From: Catenovulum agarivorans DS-2
Lineage (GTDB): Bacteria; Pseudomonadota; Gammaproteobacteria; Enterobacterales; Alteromonadaceae
Direction: 5' to 3'
DNA length: 64,000 nt
Assembly (NCBI RefSeq): GCF_000568405.1
Contig: NZ_ARZY01000020.1
Span: forward strand, 25,065-89,064
Shown here: in pieces, positions 7,729-17,197 of the stretch
Numbering within the stretch: position 1 is the first letter of the stretch
Layout: every line of letters begins with the position of its first letter
Position numbers and translations under genes: made by a program
Notes under the pieces: model-generated
Seen by the model: the letters and a program-made list of their open reading frames with translations, nothing else
Database searches by the model: none
What the model was told of the DNA's origin: nothing

Positions 7729-10109
7729 ATTTGACCAAGCATTCGCTGAAATTTTCAATCATATCCAGACTACTGATTTTATTCGTTGCGACTTTAAGTA
7801 TCATAGGTGTGACCATTTCGATAGTTGAGCGCAACCTAGCTCAAGAGAAATTAACCAATGACTTGAATGTTATTGGTGAAATTTTATCAAATAGAACGAT
7901 TGCCGCATTGGTATTTAACGATGTATCTGCCGCAGCGACTAATTTATCAGCTGCACAATTTCATGAAAGCATCGAGGCCATCTGCCTATATAGCCAAGAT
8001 AAACGCTTTTTTGCCAGCTACTATAAACAAGCTGAGCAGATCAAATGCCAAAACAGTATTGCAGCGTTATCTGAAGCTTCCACCTTATATTTCGACAACA
8101 GCATGGAAATTGTTAAACCTGTTGTTGATGGTAATGAGGTTATGGGCGCGCTGCGTATTTATTCAAACTTAGATTATGTTGAGAATACTCAACAGCACGT
8201 GATTTTGGTTATTGTATCTGCGATTCTCATTGCGATATTTGCCGTTTACATTATTGCCAATCATTTGTTGAAACGAGTATTGGCGCCACTGCAACATTTA
8301 CATACAACTGCTAGACACATCACCCAGAATGTTTTTTCCGATATTAGGGCGTATAAAGCGAAAGACGATGAAGTTGGTCAACTGGTGGATGTGTTTAACA
8401 ATATGTTAGATAGTTTGGCCGATGAGCACAATTTATTGCACTTGTCTGAACAAAGGTTTAGAACACTTGCTGACCAAGCGCCAATTGGGATTTTTTTACG
8501 CGATGAGAACGATAAATTTTTGTACGTAAATAACACATGGAAGGAAATGACGGGTTGTGGACTACCCATTAATTTAGACGAGTACAAACATCGAATTAGC
8601 CACTCGGATAAGTTACGAGTAATTCAGGTTTATGATGATGCCCGTGCTGACAACCGATCAAGTTCAGTTGAATACAGATTCGCGACACCTCAGGGAACTA
8701 GAAAAAACTTTTTAGAGAAAATGTCTCCTATAACCCTAGATGACGGACGTTTATCGGGTTATATCGGCTCAGTATTAGATATTACTGAGCTTAAAGATGC
8801 GCGGCATGAGTTAGAACGTATGGCTTTTCAAGATCCTTTAACTGGCCTTGCTAACAGGCGCTTTTTTAATGAACATTTAAAGTTAGAAATTGCCAATGCG
8901 CAAAAATTGCATCAACAGCTGGCGGTATTAATGATTGATCTCGATCACTTTAAGCGAGTCAATGATACCAAAGGACATGAATTTGGTGACGATTTACTGA
9001 TATCTGTTGCGGAAAAACTCTCCAGCGTTGTTGACGACGATGATTTGGTTTCGCGTATGGGCGGAGACGAGTTTATGGTGCTAATTCGAGAGGTCGACTC
9101 GTCCGCAGAGTTAGACGCTGTAGTTAAAAAGCTATTAAATGCGGTACTTATGCCGTTAGAGCATCAATCTTTATTAGATGTGACTACGTCGATTGGAGTT
9201 GCAGTTTACCCTAAAGATGGCGAAAACGTTGGCGATTTAGTTCGAAATGCCGATATTGCTTTGTACAAAGCGAAAGATTTTGGCCGCAACCAGGCTGTCT
9301 ATTTTAGCCAAACTTTGGATACTGAAATTAAGAATAAAGTTCGGCTTGAACATAAGTTACGAAATGCGATCGTAAACGAAGAGCTGAAAGTTTATTTACA
9401 GCCACAGTATGACGCGACCAAACAAAAATTTGTCTGGGCAGAAGCACTGGTTCGATGGATTGATAAAGATGAGGGTTTTATTCCACCTGATAAATTTATT
9501 GCAGTTGCTGAAGAAACAGGACTGATCCATGAGCTTGGTTTTGTTGTGTTGCGCAAAGTTTGTTGGTACATGCAAACATACCAAGAGCAACTATCGGCAA
9601 TTGGCATTGAAGGAATAGCGGTTAATATTTCAGCTCGCCAGTTGTTTGCGAAAAACTTTTTTGAACAAGCCATGGCGATCATCGGTGAGTATCAGATTGA
9701 ACCAAGGCAAATTGAATTTGAAGTGACAGAGTCATTATTGATGGAAAATGCCAAACAAGCTGTCGAGGTAATGGGGCAGTTTAAAAGGCAAGGAATCAAA
9801 TTGGCTATGGATGATTTTGGTACTGGCTATTCTTCACTAGCCTATTTAAAACACTTTCCAATTGATTGCGTTAAAATTGACCGCAGCTTTATTAAGGATA
9901 TTCCAGAAGATAAACTAGATATGGAGTTGTCGAGCGCAATTATTGCTATGGCATTGAAGCTGGGGTTAGAAATAGTTGCAGAGGGCGTTGAAACGCAAGA
10001 GCAAAGTGCATTTATCCATAGCCAAGGTTGCCGACTGATGCAAGGTTATTACTTCGCTAGGCCTATGCCCATTGAAGAAGTATTGTTATTGGCTAGCGTA
10101 AAAGCTTAA
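7725..10109 (+). CDS. YfiN-like membrane protein with HAMP-PAS-GGDEF-EAL domains
   Basis: A 794-residue cyclic-di-GMP enzyme. TM1 is at about 15-33, followed by a periplasmic CHASE8-like sensor (about 35-155), TM2 (about 158-178), HAMP (about 180-232), PAS (about 240-357), GGDEF (about 370-525) and EAL (about 545-790). The cyclase motif GGDEF is intact at 446-450. The inhibitory RxxD site before it is lost (DDDD). The EAL side is also intact (EALVRW at 573, EVTES, DDFGTGYSS, KIDRSF, AEGVET), so both synthesis and breakdown are possible. YfiN of Pseudomonas has no EAL domain, so this is an extended version. Control by YfiR is inferred from the overlapping gene. Confidence 0.9.
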   Translation: MNLTKHSLKFSIISRLLILFVATLSIIGVTISIVERNLAQEKLTNDLNVIGEILSNRTIAALVFNDVSAAATNLSAAQFHESIEAICLYSQDKRFFASYYKQAEQIKCQNSIAALSEASTLYFDNSMEIVKPVVDGNEVMGALRIYSNLDYVENTQQHVILVIVSAILIAIFAVYIIANHLLKRVLAPLQHLHTTARHITQNVFSDIRAYKAKDDEVGQLVDVFNNMLDSLADEHNLLHLSEQRFRTLADQAPIGIFLRDENDKFLYVNNTWKEMTGCGLPINLDEYKHRISHSDKLRVIQVYDDARADNRSSSVEYRFATPQGTRKNFLEKMSPITLDDGRLSGYIGSVLDITELKDARHELERMAFQDPLTGLANRRFFNEHLKLEIANAQKLHQQLAVLMIDLDHFKRVNDTKGHEFGDDLLISVAEKLSSVVDDDDLVSRMGGDEFMVLIREVDSSAELDAVVKKLLNAVLMPLEHQSLLDVTTSIGVAVYPKDGENVGDLVRNADIALYKAKDFGRNQAVYFSQTLDTEIKNKVRLEHKLRNAIVNEELKVYLQPQYDATKQKFVWAEALVRWIDKDEGFIPPDKFIAVAEETGLIHELGFVVLRKVCWYMQTYQEQLSAIGIEGIAVNISARQLFAKNFFEQAMAIIGEYQIEPRQIEFEVTESLLMENAKQAVEVMGQFKRQGIKLAMDDFGTGYSSLAYLKHFPIDCVKIDRSFIKDIPEDKLDMELSSAIIAMALKLGLEIVAEGVETQEQSAFIHSQGCRLMQGYYFARPMPIEEVLLLASVKA

Positions 10110-10120
10110 ACAAAGTAAAT

Positions 10121-10151
10121 AAAAAAAGCGACTCACTTGAGTCGCTTTTTT
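10121..10151. terminator. Bidirectional terminator between yfiN-like gene and rne
   Basis: An 8-bp stem (GCGACTCA/TGAGTCGC) with a 2-base loop is flanked by A7 on the left and T6 on the right. It can stop transcription of both converging genes. Confidence 0.92.
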
Positions 10152-10177
10152 GTGCGCCTAAAATCTATCCTAAACCG

Positions 10178-13100
10178 TTACTGTCGAGCTTGTGTAGCCG
10201 GTGACGATGATTGGCTGCTTGGTCTGCTTGCACCGCCTTGTTTACCAGAAACCGTCAATGGAGTTCGGTTGGTTTGTGGAACCACATTTATTGATAACAC
10301 ACGCTGAACATCTATGCTTTCGGGGGTTGTCTGCGAAATTGGCGCAGAGGCAAAACCTTTAAGATGAGCTGCAACCATAGAGGCTTCTGTTAACGGTTGT
10401 TTAGTTTGTGCAGCATCTTCTTCAAGCGGCAATGAGTGTTGAACTTGACTTGATGACTCACCATCAACAGACTGTTCTGCTTCTGCTTCTGCTTCTGCTT
10501 CTGCTTCTGGTACATCACTGTTCACAACAGCATCCGATGTAGCTTGTGGTTCTGCACTATCTGAGCTTTCAGCTTGTGGCGCTGCAGCTGACGTTTCTTG
10601 TGTCTGCGCTTGCGCTTCATCAGTTTTATTCTCAGTCTCATCTGCGGCTTGAGTGCTTTGTTGCTTATCTATCTCTACAGCAGCATCAAGATTTTGCTTA
10701 GCTTCAGTTGTGTCAGACGCAGCTTGCTCGACTTCTGGGTAGCGGCTTTCTACTGGATCTTCAGTTACTTCAGCATGTTGCATAACCTCAAAAGCTAATT
10801 CGCTTTGTTTGGTCTCTTTTCGATAATATTTGTCATATCGATTGTTAGACTCCTGATTGTCGCTATCTTCTTGATTGCGACGACGACGTTGGCTATTTGC
10901 GCGTAAATGGCGCGTGCCGCGGCGTTGGCGAGGACGCTCTTCTGCTACTGGTTGTTCTGCAGGTTTGTCGCCAGGTTCTGTTGTGTCAGCTAGATTCACA
11001 TCTTTGTTATTTGCTGGCGCTTCAGTTTCTGTTGCCGTTGGCGCGCTCTCAGTTGCAGGTGGTTCAACAGCAGCTTTCGGCTGAATTGATTTGTCAGTCT
11101 GCTTGGTTGGCTGTTCAACCTGGTTGCTAGATTGACTCTCTTGCTCTAACGTTTCAACTGCTGCTGCGTAAGGTGAGTGAGTTGCAGGTTCTTTTTTCGC
11201 TTTAGCAGCCTGTGGAGCGCTCTTGTCCTTTTGCGCTGCGGCTTTTTGCGCCTTTTGTTCTGTTGCTACAGCAGTGTCTTTTGGCTGCTCTACGCGCACT
11301 TTTTTACGTTGCTGACGTCTAGCTCTACGCTCTTGAACTTTTTCCTCACGTACAGGCTTAGCTGCTTTTTCAACCTTACGATTTGGTTGATTTGTTTCAG
11401 CTTTGTTTTTGTCTGAGCTTTTTTTATTACGCGGTTTGTTATTACGGCGGTTATTATTGCGTCGCTTGCCATTATTATTGCGTGGTGCGGATTTTTTAAC
11501 CGGCGGCTTAACCTCTTCCTCAGGCTCAGTCGCAAATAACGATTTAATCCAACCAAACAGGCTTGCAATTAATCCTTTCGCTGGTTTTTGTGGTTTTTTA
11601 ACAGCTGGTTTTGCTACAGGCTCAGCAGCAACTGGCGCTGGCATATCTGGTGCAGCAAAGCCTTTCAATGCGGGCTCTTCTTTTTTCTCTAACGGCTTAA
11701 TTGAAGGAGATATTGCAACCGTCATGTCTTGCTCAGGTGCGTTTACCAGCTTATAACTTAAATCATCACCCGTATCTTCAATTTTAATACGTGCAACGTC
11801 AAAGTTAGGACTTTCTATGTGTGGGTTAGGTACCACTACAATACGAACATCGTGTCCTTTTTCGATAAAGCGTACTGCGCCACGTTTTTCGTTTAATAAG
11901 AAAGTTGCAACTTCAATTGGTACTTGGGCTTGCACTTGAACCGTGTTTTCTTTAATCGCTTCTTCTTCTAATAGACGCAATACGGATAAAGCAAGAGATT
12001 CAGTTGAACGTACAACACCTGTACCCTGACAGCGCGGACAACTTTGGCTTGAACTTTCACCTAAAGACGGACGTAAGCGCTGACGTGACATTTCCAATAA
12101 ACCAAAGCGAGAGATTCGCGCTAATTGGATACGAGCCCGATCTGAGCGCACTGCTTCACGTAAACGATTTTCGACTTCACGTTGATTACGAGCTGGTGTC
12201 ATATCGATAAAGTCGATAACAACTAAACCACCTAAGTCACGTAAACGCAATTGGCGAGCAATTTCGTCGGCTGCTTCTAGGTTGGTGTTTAAAGCGGTTT
12301 CTTCAATGTCACCACCTTTGGTGGCTTTCGATGAGTTAATGTCTATCGAGGTTAAGGCTTCGGTTTGGTCAATAACAATTGAACCACCGGAAGGCAATCT
12401 CACTTCGCGTTTGAATGCAGATTCGATTTGGCTTTCAATTTGGAAGTGGGTGAATAAAGGCACCTCACCTTGGTACATCTTGACGCGGTTTACAAAATCA
12501 GGGCGCACAAGCGCAATATGTTGTTTAGCATCTTCGTAAACTGCAGGATGGTCAATTAAAATTTCACCAATATCACGACGCAAATAATCTCGAATTGCTC
12601 GTACGATTACATTGCTTTCTTGATGAATCAAAAAAGGTGCAGGGCGGCTGTCTGCTGCAGATTGAATGGATTGCCAATGTTTCAGTAATACATTTAAATC
12701 CCATTCAAGTTCTTCAAAGGCTTTGCCTACACCAGCAGTACGGACGATTAACCCCATACCGTTAGGTAGAGATAAACGTGAAAGTGATTCTTTCAATTCG
12801 GTGCGTTCATCACCTTCAATTCGACGAGAAATACCACCTGCTCTAGGGTTATTCGGCATTAAAACCAAATAACTCCCAGCTAAACTGATAAAGGTGGTAA
12901 GCGCAGCACCTTTTTGGCCACGTTCTTCTTTATCTATTTGAACTATGACTTCTTGGCCTTCTTTAACCACATCTTTGATGTTTGGTCGGCCTTGAAAGGT
13001 GTAACCTTCAGGGAAGTAAGTTTTAGCGATTTCTTTGAGCGGCAAAAAGCCGTGCCTTTCAGCGCCATAATCAACAAAGGCTGCTTCTAGGCTTGGTTCT

Positions 13101-13246
13101 ACTCGGGTAATCGTACCTTTATAGATATTTGCTTTTTTTTGCTCGTGTCCGTGACTTTCAATGTCTAAATCATATAAACGTTGGCCATCTACCAGCGCAA
13201 CGCGCAACTCTTCTTCTTGAGTTGCGTTAATTAACATACGTTTCAT
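10178..13246 (-). CDS. rne: Ribonuclease E
   Basis: A 1022-residue endoribonuclease and degradosome scaffold. The N-terminal catalytic half is close to E. coli RNase E: start [11 protein letters not shown]1 domain (about 37-120), DNase I-like core with DFIDM, and Zn-link CPRCQGTG near 405. The C-terminal half is a low-complexity scaffold. It has an amphipathic membrane-targeting helix ([14 protein letters not shown], about 560-575), basic Arg/Asn/Lys RNA-binding stretches (about 595-660 and again before the RYDKYYRKE region), then an acidic Glu/Ala/Gln tail. Known rne expression is autoregulated through its 5' leader, and a long leader is present here. The inhibitor gene rraB lies at 30323 in the same window. 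Confidence 0.97.
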   Translation of the reverse strand: MKRMLINATQEEELRVALVDGQRLYDLDIESHGHEQKKANIYKGTITRVEPSLEAAFVDYGAERHGFLPLKEIAKTYFPEGYTFQGRPNIKDVVKEGQEVIVQIDKEERGQKGAALTTFISLAGSYLVLMPNNPRAGGISRRIEGDERTELKESLSRLSLPNGMGLIVRTAGVGKAFEELEWDLNVLLKHWQSIQSAADSRPAPFLIHQESNVIVRAIRDYLRRDIGEILIDHPAVYEDAKQHIALVRPDFVNRVKMYQGEVPLFTHFQIESQIESAFKREVRLPSGGSIVIDQTEALTSIDINSSKATKGGDIEETALNTNLEAADEIARQLRLRDLGGLVVIDFIDMTPARNQREVENRLREAVRSDRARIQLARISRFGLLEMSRQRLRPSLGESSSQSCPRCQGTGVVRSTESLALSVLRLLEEEAIKENTVQVQAQVPIEVATFLLNEKRGAVRFIEKGHDVRIVVVPNPHIESPNFDVARIKIEDTGDDLSYKLVNAPEQDMTVAISPSIKPLEKKEEPALKGFAAPDMPAPVAAEPVAKPAVKKPQKPAKGLIASLFGWIKSLFATEPEEEVKPPVKKSAPRNNNGKRRNNNRRNNKPRNKKSSDKNKAETNQPNRKVEKAAKPVREEKVQERRARRQQRKKVRVEQPKDTAVATEQKAQKAAAQKDKSAPQAAKAKKEPATHSPYAAAVETLEQESQSSNQVEQPTKQTDKSIQPKAAVEPPATESAPTATETEAPANNKDVNLADTTEPGDKPAEQPVAEERPRQRRGTRHLRANSQRRRRNQEDSDNQESNNRYDKYYRKETKQSELAFEVMQHAEVTEDPVESRYPEVEQAASDTTEAKQNLDAAVEIDKQQSTQAADETENKTDEAQAQTQETSAAAPQAESSDSAEPQATSDAVVNSDVPEAEAEAEAEAEQSVDGESSSQVQHSLPLEEDAAQTKQPLTEASMVAAHLKGFASAPISQTTPESIDVQRVLSINVVPQTNRTPLTVSGKQGGASRPSSQSSSPATQARQ
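10475..10509 (-). repeat. Hexanucleotide repeat in rne coding an (Glu-Ala)n tract
   Basis: About 5.8 tandem copies of TTCTGC (plus strand), coding alternating Glu and Ala in the acidic RNase E tail. A length change by whole units would keep the frame. Confidence 0.85.
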
Positions 13247-13856
13247 AGTTGTTCTTTTTCACCAATATGAAACGCCAAATTGTCTACCAATAGTCTCAGC
13301 TGAAGAGCCACTCTCACGAGTGTCTTTGCCTTTTATGCAGAAATCCTAATTAACCTTGTGTTTAAACACTGGGGAGCATGAACCTAGACTGAGCGATCGC
13401 AGCCAGACTCAACAAATCCTCTTTGATCTTCATATTGTCATTGCTCCTTTTGTTTGCAACTGGCAAGTTTGTGCAAACAAGGTTTGTCTTTCTGTTGTTT
13501 AGCCGAATGTGCATTACGGCTTAAACAGCTTATTTCAGTTTTATCTGTTAGCGTATTTGGCGTTTACTTTTCATAACCCGGCATTCGCTGTTGGGATAGT
13601 GTTTTGCAACCTTGACGAAAAATTACACACTTCGCTTGGTTCAAAAATGCGTAGACAAACTGTAATATGCTTAAAACGAATCAGTTTGTTGCTGCACTAT
13701 GGCCTCTTACACAGTCCGAATGTCACCACCAATAATCGTGTATTTTTACACGTTTTCGAAAAATTCTGGCAATCATGCATGCCATCAGTGAAAATATAGC
13801 AAAGCTCTGCCCATAGCGGCAATCTAAATTCACTAATAATAGAAAGATATTTGCAT
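13247..13856. promoter_or_regulatory. Divergent rne/rluC intergenic region with long rne leader
   Basis: This 610-base gap has no supported long gene. The half near rne is its probable 5' leader, as RNase E mRNAs of related bacteria have long autoregulatory leaders. It contains a 5-bp hairpin (CACTC/GAGTG) at 13309-13322 and a short ORF with a strong Shine-Dalgarno at 13362-13433. The rest should carry the promoters of both genes. I could not fix a convincing -35/-10 pair by eye. Confidence 0.5.
13362..13433 (-). CDS. Possible 23-residue leader ORF in the rne 5' region
   Basis: On the rne strand an AAAGGAG Shine-Dalgarno (13450-13444) stands 10 bases before an ATG that opens 23 codons starting MKIKEDLLSLAAIAQSRF and ending with TAA, 115 bases before the rne start. 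I do not recognise the peptide. The ribosome site is better than that of many genes in this window, but an ORF this short can occur by chance. It could be a leader peptide that couples ribosome loading to rne expression, a small protein, or nothing. Confidence 0.3.
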   Translation of the reverse strand: MKIKEDLLSLAAIAQSRFMLPSV

Positions 13857-14813
13857 ATGAGTTCAAATGACCGCGGGTCGGTAAGTTATTTTGACATAGA
13901 TTTGGATAATTCTGGTCAAAGAATAGACAATTGGCTAAAAAGAGAACTCAAAGGGGTTCCGACTTCACTTATTTATCGGATATTGAGAAAGGGCGAAGTT
14001 AGGGTTAACAAAAAGCGTGTAAAGCCTGAATACAAATTACAAGCGGGTGATGTGTTGCGCTTGCCACCGATTCGGCTTGACGCGAAAAAAACCAACGACT
14101 TTACCGTCGGCGATAAACTAAAAGCACTGGTCGAAAATGCCATTTTGTTTGAAGACAAACACCTAATTGTATTAAATAAACCTTCTGGTTTAGCTGTGCA
14201 TGGTGGATCTGGATTGAATTATGGCGCGATAGAAGCGCTTCGACAGATTCGCCCCGAGCTAAAACAACTTGAGTTGGTTCATCGGCTAGACCGCGATACT
14301 TCAGGTTGTTTGGTAATTGCAAAAAAACGCTCGGTTTTACGGGCGCTTCACGAACAATTGCGCAATAAACAAGTAGATAAAAGATACTGGGCGCTGGTCA
14401 GTGGTGCTTGGCCTGCTAGACTGAAAGTTGTCGAAAAACCTCTATTTAAGAACGTGTTAGCTTCAGGTGAACGTATGGTTCGGGTGGATGCTAAACAAGG
14501 TAAACCAAGTGAAACCCGCTTTAAGATCATTCAGAAATACCAAGGTGCTACTTTGGTTGAAGCGTTTCCTGTAACGGGCCGCACGCATCAAATTCGTGTG
14601 CATGCAGCGGCCTCAGGTTTTCCAATTGCGTTGGATGACAAATATGGCGAAGCTGAGTTTGATAAAAGGATGAAGCCTCTTGGGATCAATCGATTATTTT
14701 TGCACGCAGCATCGATTAGTTTTATTCACCCCAAAGAGCAGTCCACTTTGCGAATTGAGGCACCATTGGACAACAACTTGTTACAGGCATTGGAGCGATT
14801 GAAACGTGCATAA
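13857..14813 (+). CDS. rluC: 23S rRNA pseudouridine synthase RluC
   Basis: A 318-residue enzyme that makes pseudouridines at 23S positions 955, 2504 and 2580 in E. coli. An N-terminal S4 RNA-binding domain (about 15-75) precedes the RluA-type catalytic domain with HRLDRDTSG; the catalytic Asp is about 145, matching E. coli Asp144. The ATG at 13857 was preferred to the in-frame TTG two codons upstream because an AGAAAG site fits it better. It sits opposite rne, as in many gammaproteobacteria, and overlaps the next gene by 8 bases. Confidence 0.93.
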   Translation: MSSNDRGSVSYFDIDLDNSGQRIDNWLKRELKGVPTSLIYRILRKGEVRVNKKRVKPEYKLQAGDVLRLPPIRLDAKKTNDFTVGDKLKALVENAILFEDKHLIVLNKPSGLAVHGGSGLNYGAIEALRQIRPELKQLELVHRLDRDTSGCLVIAKKRSVLRALHEQLRNKQVDKRYWALVSGAWPARLKVVEKPLFKNVLASGERMVRVDAKQGKPSETRFKIIQKYQGATLVEAFPVTGRTHQIRVHAAASGFPIALDDKYGEAEFDKRMKPLGINRLFLHAASISFIHPKEQSTLRIEAPLDNNLLQALERLKRA

Positions 14814-15462
14814 CTGTCGATACAAATTAGTTATTTTCGATTGGGACGGTACTTTAATGGATTCAATCGGGCGTATTGTCTCGAGTGTGCAAAATGCCGC
14901 GCGAAGTCTGGATATCGAAGTACCTGACGCAGAGTCTGCTAAATCCATTATTGGTTTGAGTTTGCCCAAAGCGATTGCTACTTTGTTTGACGACGTGGAT
15001 GAAAGTTTACATCCTGAATTGGTAAAGCGTTATAGCCAGCAATATGTTCAGTTGGATACCACACCAACACCTATGTTTGAATGTGCAGAAGAATTGCTGA
15101 TTAAACTTAAAAACGCTGGGTGTTTGTTAGCGGTAGCGACTGGTAAATCTCGCGCTGGATTGAACAGGGTGTTTAATTCAACTGGTTTAGCACATTTGTT
15201 TGATGCAAGTATTTGTGCTGATGAATCACAATCGAAACCTCATCCTGCTATGTTGGAAACTTTGTTGACTAAGTTGGATGTGTCGAAACAGCAAACTGTG
15301 ATGATTGGAGATACAGTGCATGATTTACAAATGGCGCTAAACGCTGGTATTGATTCAATTGGTGTAACCTGTGGGGTTAATGATGCTGCGACACTAACCA
15401 AGTTATCGCCAATTGCCGTTGCGGATGATATGCGAGCATTAAGCTCTGTGTTGTTTCGCTGA
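14806..15462 (+). CDS. HAD-IA family phosphatase (Gph-like), rluC partner
   Basis: A 218-residue haloacid-dehalogenase hydrolase. Motif I is DWDGT with nucleophile Asp12 and Asp14. Motif II is in VATGKS, the motif III Lys in QSKPHP, and motif IV is GDTVHD. A helical cap between about 20 and 85 marks subclass IA. It starts with GTG inside the end of rluC, so the two are co-translated; such an HAD gene beside rluC is common in this order. The substrate is unknown, with a small phosphorylated metabolite such as phosphoglycolate being possible. Confidence 0.85.
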   Translation: MHNCRYKLVIFDWDGTLMDSIGRIVSSVQNAARSLDIEVPDAESAKSIIGLSLPKAIATLFDDVDESLHPELVKRYSQQYVQLDTTPTPMFECAEELLIKLKNAGCLLAVATGKSRAGLNRVFNSTGLAHLFDASICADESQSKPHPAMLETLLTKLDVSKQQTVMIGDTVHDLQMALNAGIDSIGVTCGVNDAATLTKLSPIAVADDMRALSSVLFR

Positions 15463-15475
15463 TTGTGTGATGCAC

Positions 15476-15664
15476 AAGCCGAATTGAAGTGTAATTTTCT
15501 AAAATTCCTAAATTGCATTATGTAGCAGTCGCTGGGCTATTCGTCCATGAAGCTTGGTTCCTGTCGCTATCCATAGCTCCACCTCGCTTAGCTGCGAAGC
15601 GGTGCTTCGGTCTTCGCTCGCCCTATCTTGTGAAGTTTTAGAAAATCAGCATTCAATTCGGCTT
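15476..15664. repeat. 189-bp intergenic element with 29-bp inverted ends (MITE/REP-like)
   Basis: The ends (15476-15504 and 15636-15664) are inverted copies of one 29-base sequence, identical at 25 of 29 positions. Both share AAGCCGAATTGAA and TTTTCTAAAA blocks and differ only in the 6 bases between. The 131-base core holds several nested short hairpins built from GCGAAG/CTTCGC and CGCTT/AAGCG units. It lies between converging genes. No target duplication and no ORF are visible. It may be a mobile miniature element or a structured intergenic repeat. The right end runs into T6, so it could also stop plus-strand transcription. Confidence 0.65.
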
Positions 15665-15792
15665 TTTTAACATTGATTTTTTTCAAAAACAGAAAGTGCC
15701 GCAACTTTGCTGTTAGTGTAGGAGTATCCCATTTCCCTATACGGCTATTTGGCGAGAGCTAACAGCGATTTTCAGTTCAGGCTTTCTAGCAG

Positions 15793-16386
15793 TTAACGCT
15801 TCTGAATCAAAGGATCAAACCCAAAGGCTCGGAAAAACTCACACAACTTTATCAAAGGTAAACCAATCAAAGTATTTGGATCATCCCCCAGCAACTTATC
15901 AAACAAAGTTATACCTAAAGCCTCGCTCTTAAAACTGCCTGCGCAATTGTAAGGCTCTTCTAAGTGCAAATAGGCGGTTATCTCGTCAGAGGTTAAGTTG
16001 CGAAAATGTACTTCAAAAACCTCAACCGACGACTTTAACTGGCCTTCTGGATTAATTAATGCCAATCCTGTGTAAAACTTAACGGCTTTACCAGACAATT
16101 TACTCAACTGCGCAAACGCATTCTCAAAGTTACCTGGTTTTCCTAAAATTTCATCATTGCAAAACGCCACTTGATCAGAGCCAATAACAAAATTATTTGG
16201 ATGAAGATTAAAACCAGCTCGTGCTTTTAACTGAGCTAACCGCTCAACCAACTCGATTGCCGATTCATTTTTTAATGGTGTTTCGTCTGTTTCAGGTTTG
16301 CAACAACTAAAAGGTAATTGTAACTTTTCCAAGATTGCTTTGCGAAAAGGAGAGGTTGAAGCTAATACAATTTGATGATTTGACAT
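15793..16386 (-). CDS. yceF: Maf-family nucleotide pyrophosphatase YceF (7-methyl-GTP type)
   Basis: A 197-residue Maf/Ham1-fold house-cleaning enzyme that hydrolyses modified nucleoside triphosphates; E. coli YceF prefers 7-methyl-GTP. Motifs are ASTSPFRKAIL at 9-19, ETDETP near 37, and IGSDQVAF with the catalytic Asp near 70. The similarity is to YceF rather than YhdE. It is divergent from yceD with an 87-base gap, the same arrangement as in E. coli. About 130 bases separate its stop from the inverted-repeat element; apart from an 8-bp inverted repeat (GCTGTTAG at 15709, CTAACAGC at 15759) I see nothing there. Confidence 0.92.
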   Translation of the reverse strand: MSNHQIVLASTSPFRKAILEKLQLPFSCCKPETDETPLKNESAIELVERLAQLKARAGFNLHPNNFVIGSDQVAFCNDEILGKPGNFENAFAQLSKLSGKAVKFYTGLALINPEGQLKSSVEVFEVHFRNLTSDEITAYLHLEEPYNCAGSFKSEALGITLFDKLLGDDPNTLIGLPLIKLCEFFRAFGFDPLIQKR

Positions 16387-16473
16387 AAAAGTTCGCGCTT
16401 ATTTTAAAATGTTATACTATTTTTCCTATTTTCATTTGACTAAGCAAGGGCAGATCGATAATATCCGCGCCCT

Positions 16474-17004
16474 ATGCAAAAGGTAAAAATGCCAGTTGAG
16501 CTGGATCCAGTCAAAAGTGCCCAAAAGCGCTCTGACTATAACGGTATTTATCGACTGGAAGATTTAACGCGTTTGAGCGAGGCGGTATTGTCTGATTCTG
16601 GGCAAGTCGACGTCATGCTTAAATGTACCTATGATGAGCAAAAACTGCCTGTTATGCTCATCAATGCTGTGACGGATGTCGATGTGACATGTGAGCGCTG
16701 TGGTCAGCCAATGCCTTTACATATTGAGCTGGCAGCGACCTTCACGCCCAAAACAATGCGGTTAGAGGAAGACTTAGTTCCGAGCAACTATGCTATTGTT
16801 GAGGTAAATGATTATGGACTGGTGGACTTACGCGCATTAATTGAAGATGAATTAATGTTAGAAATTCCGTTGGTACCAAAACATGAAGTTGAAAACTGCG
16901 CAATCAAAGAACAAGACATGGTTTGGGGGGAGCTAGATAAAGCAGCTTACGAAAAACCATCGAATCCGTTTGACGTTTTGAAAAGTTTAAAGAATCCAAA
17001 ATAA
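16474..17004 (+). CDS. yceD: 23S rRNA accumulation protein YceD (DUF177)
   Basis: A 176-residue protein beginning [19 protein letters not shown], nearly the same as the E. coli YceD N-terminus, which fixes the start. It has a CERCGQPM zinc-type knuckle near 70 and the conserved end [10 protein letters not shown]. YceD is needed for normal 23S rRNA levels. It precedes rpmF by 13 bases and begins the ribosome-to-lipid operon, a conserved order across gammaproteobacteria. Confidence 0.94.
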   Translation: MQKVKMPVELDPVKSAQKRSDYNGIYRLEDLTRLSEAVLSDSGQVDVMLKCTYDEQKLPVMLINAVTDVDVTCERCGQPMPLHIELAATFTPKTMRLEEDLVPSNYAIVEVNDYGLVDLRALIEDELMLEIPLVPKHEVENCAIKEQDMVWGELDKAAYEKPSNPFDVLKSLKNPK

Positions 17005-17017
17005 CAGGAGATCTGTA

Positions 17018-17182
17018 ATGGCTGTTCAACAGAACAAAAAATCTCGTTCTAAGCGTGACATGCGTCGTTCACACGATGCTTTAACTACGTCTACTCTTTC
17101 TATCGATAAAGAGACTGGTGAGACTCATCGTCGTCACCATGTAACTGCTGATGGTTACTATAAAGGCAAAAAAGTAGTTTAA
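17018..17182 (+). CDS. rpmF: 50S ribosomal protein L32
   Basis: A 54-residue protein starting [20 protein letters not shown], the hallmark of L32, with the usual basic content and the ending [15 protein letters not shown]. The ATG is preceded by ACAGGAG. The zinc Cys residues found in some L32 versions are absent, as in E. coli. It lies between yceD and plsX as expected. Confidence 0.97.
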   Translation: MAVQQNKKSRSKRDMRRSHDALTTSTLSIDKETGETHRRHHVTADGYYKGKKVV

Positions 17183-17197
17183 GCTAGCAGGTCAGCT

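Noticed and set aside
10598..11756. Several plus-strand ORFs opposite the rne scaffold region
   Set aside because: They mirror low-complexity rne coding sequence and have no supporting features.
13509..13799. 96-codon plus-strand ORF between rne and rluC
   Set aside because: No ribosome site fits, the composition is unlike a real protein, and it lies in the divergent promoter and leader region.
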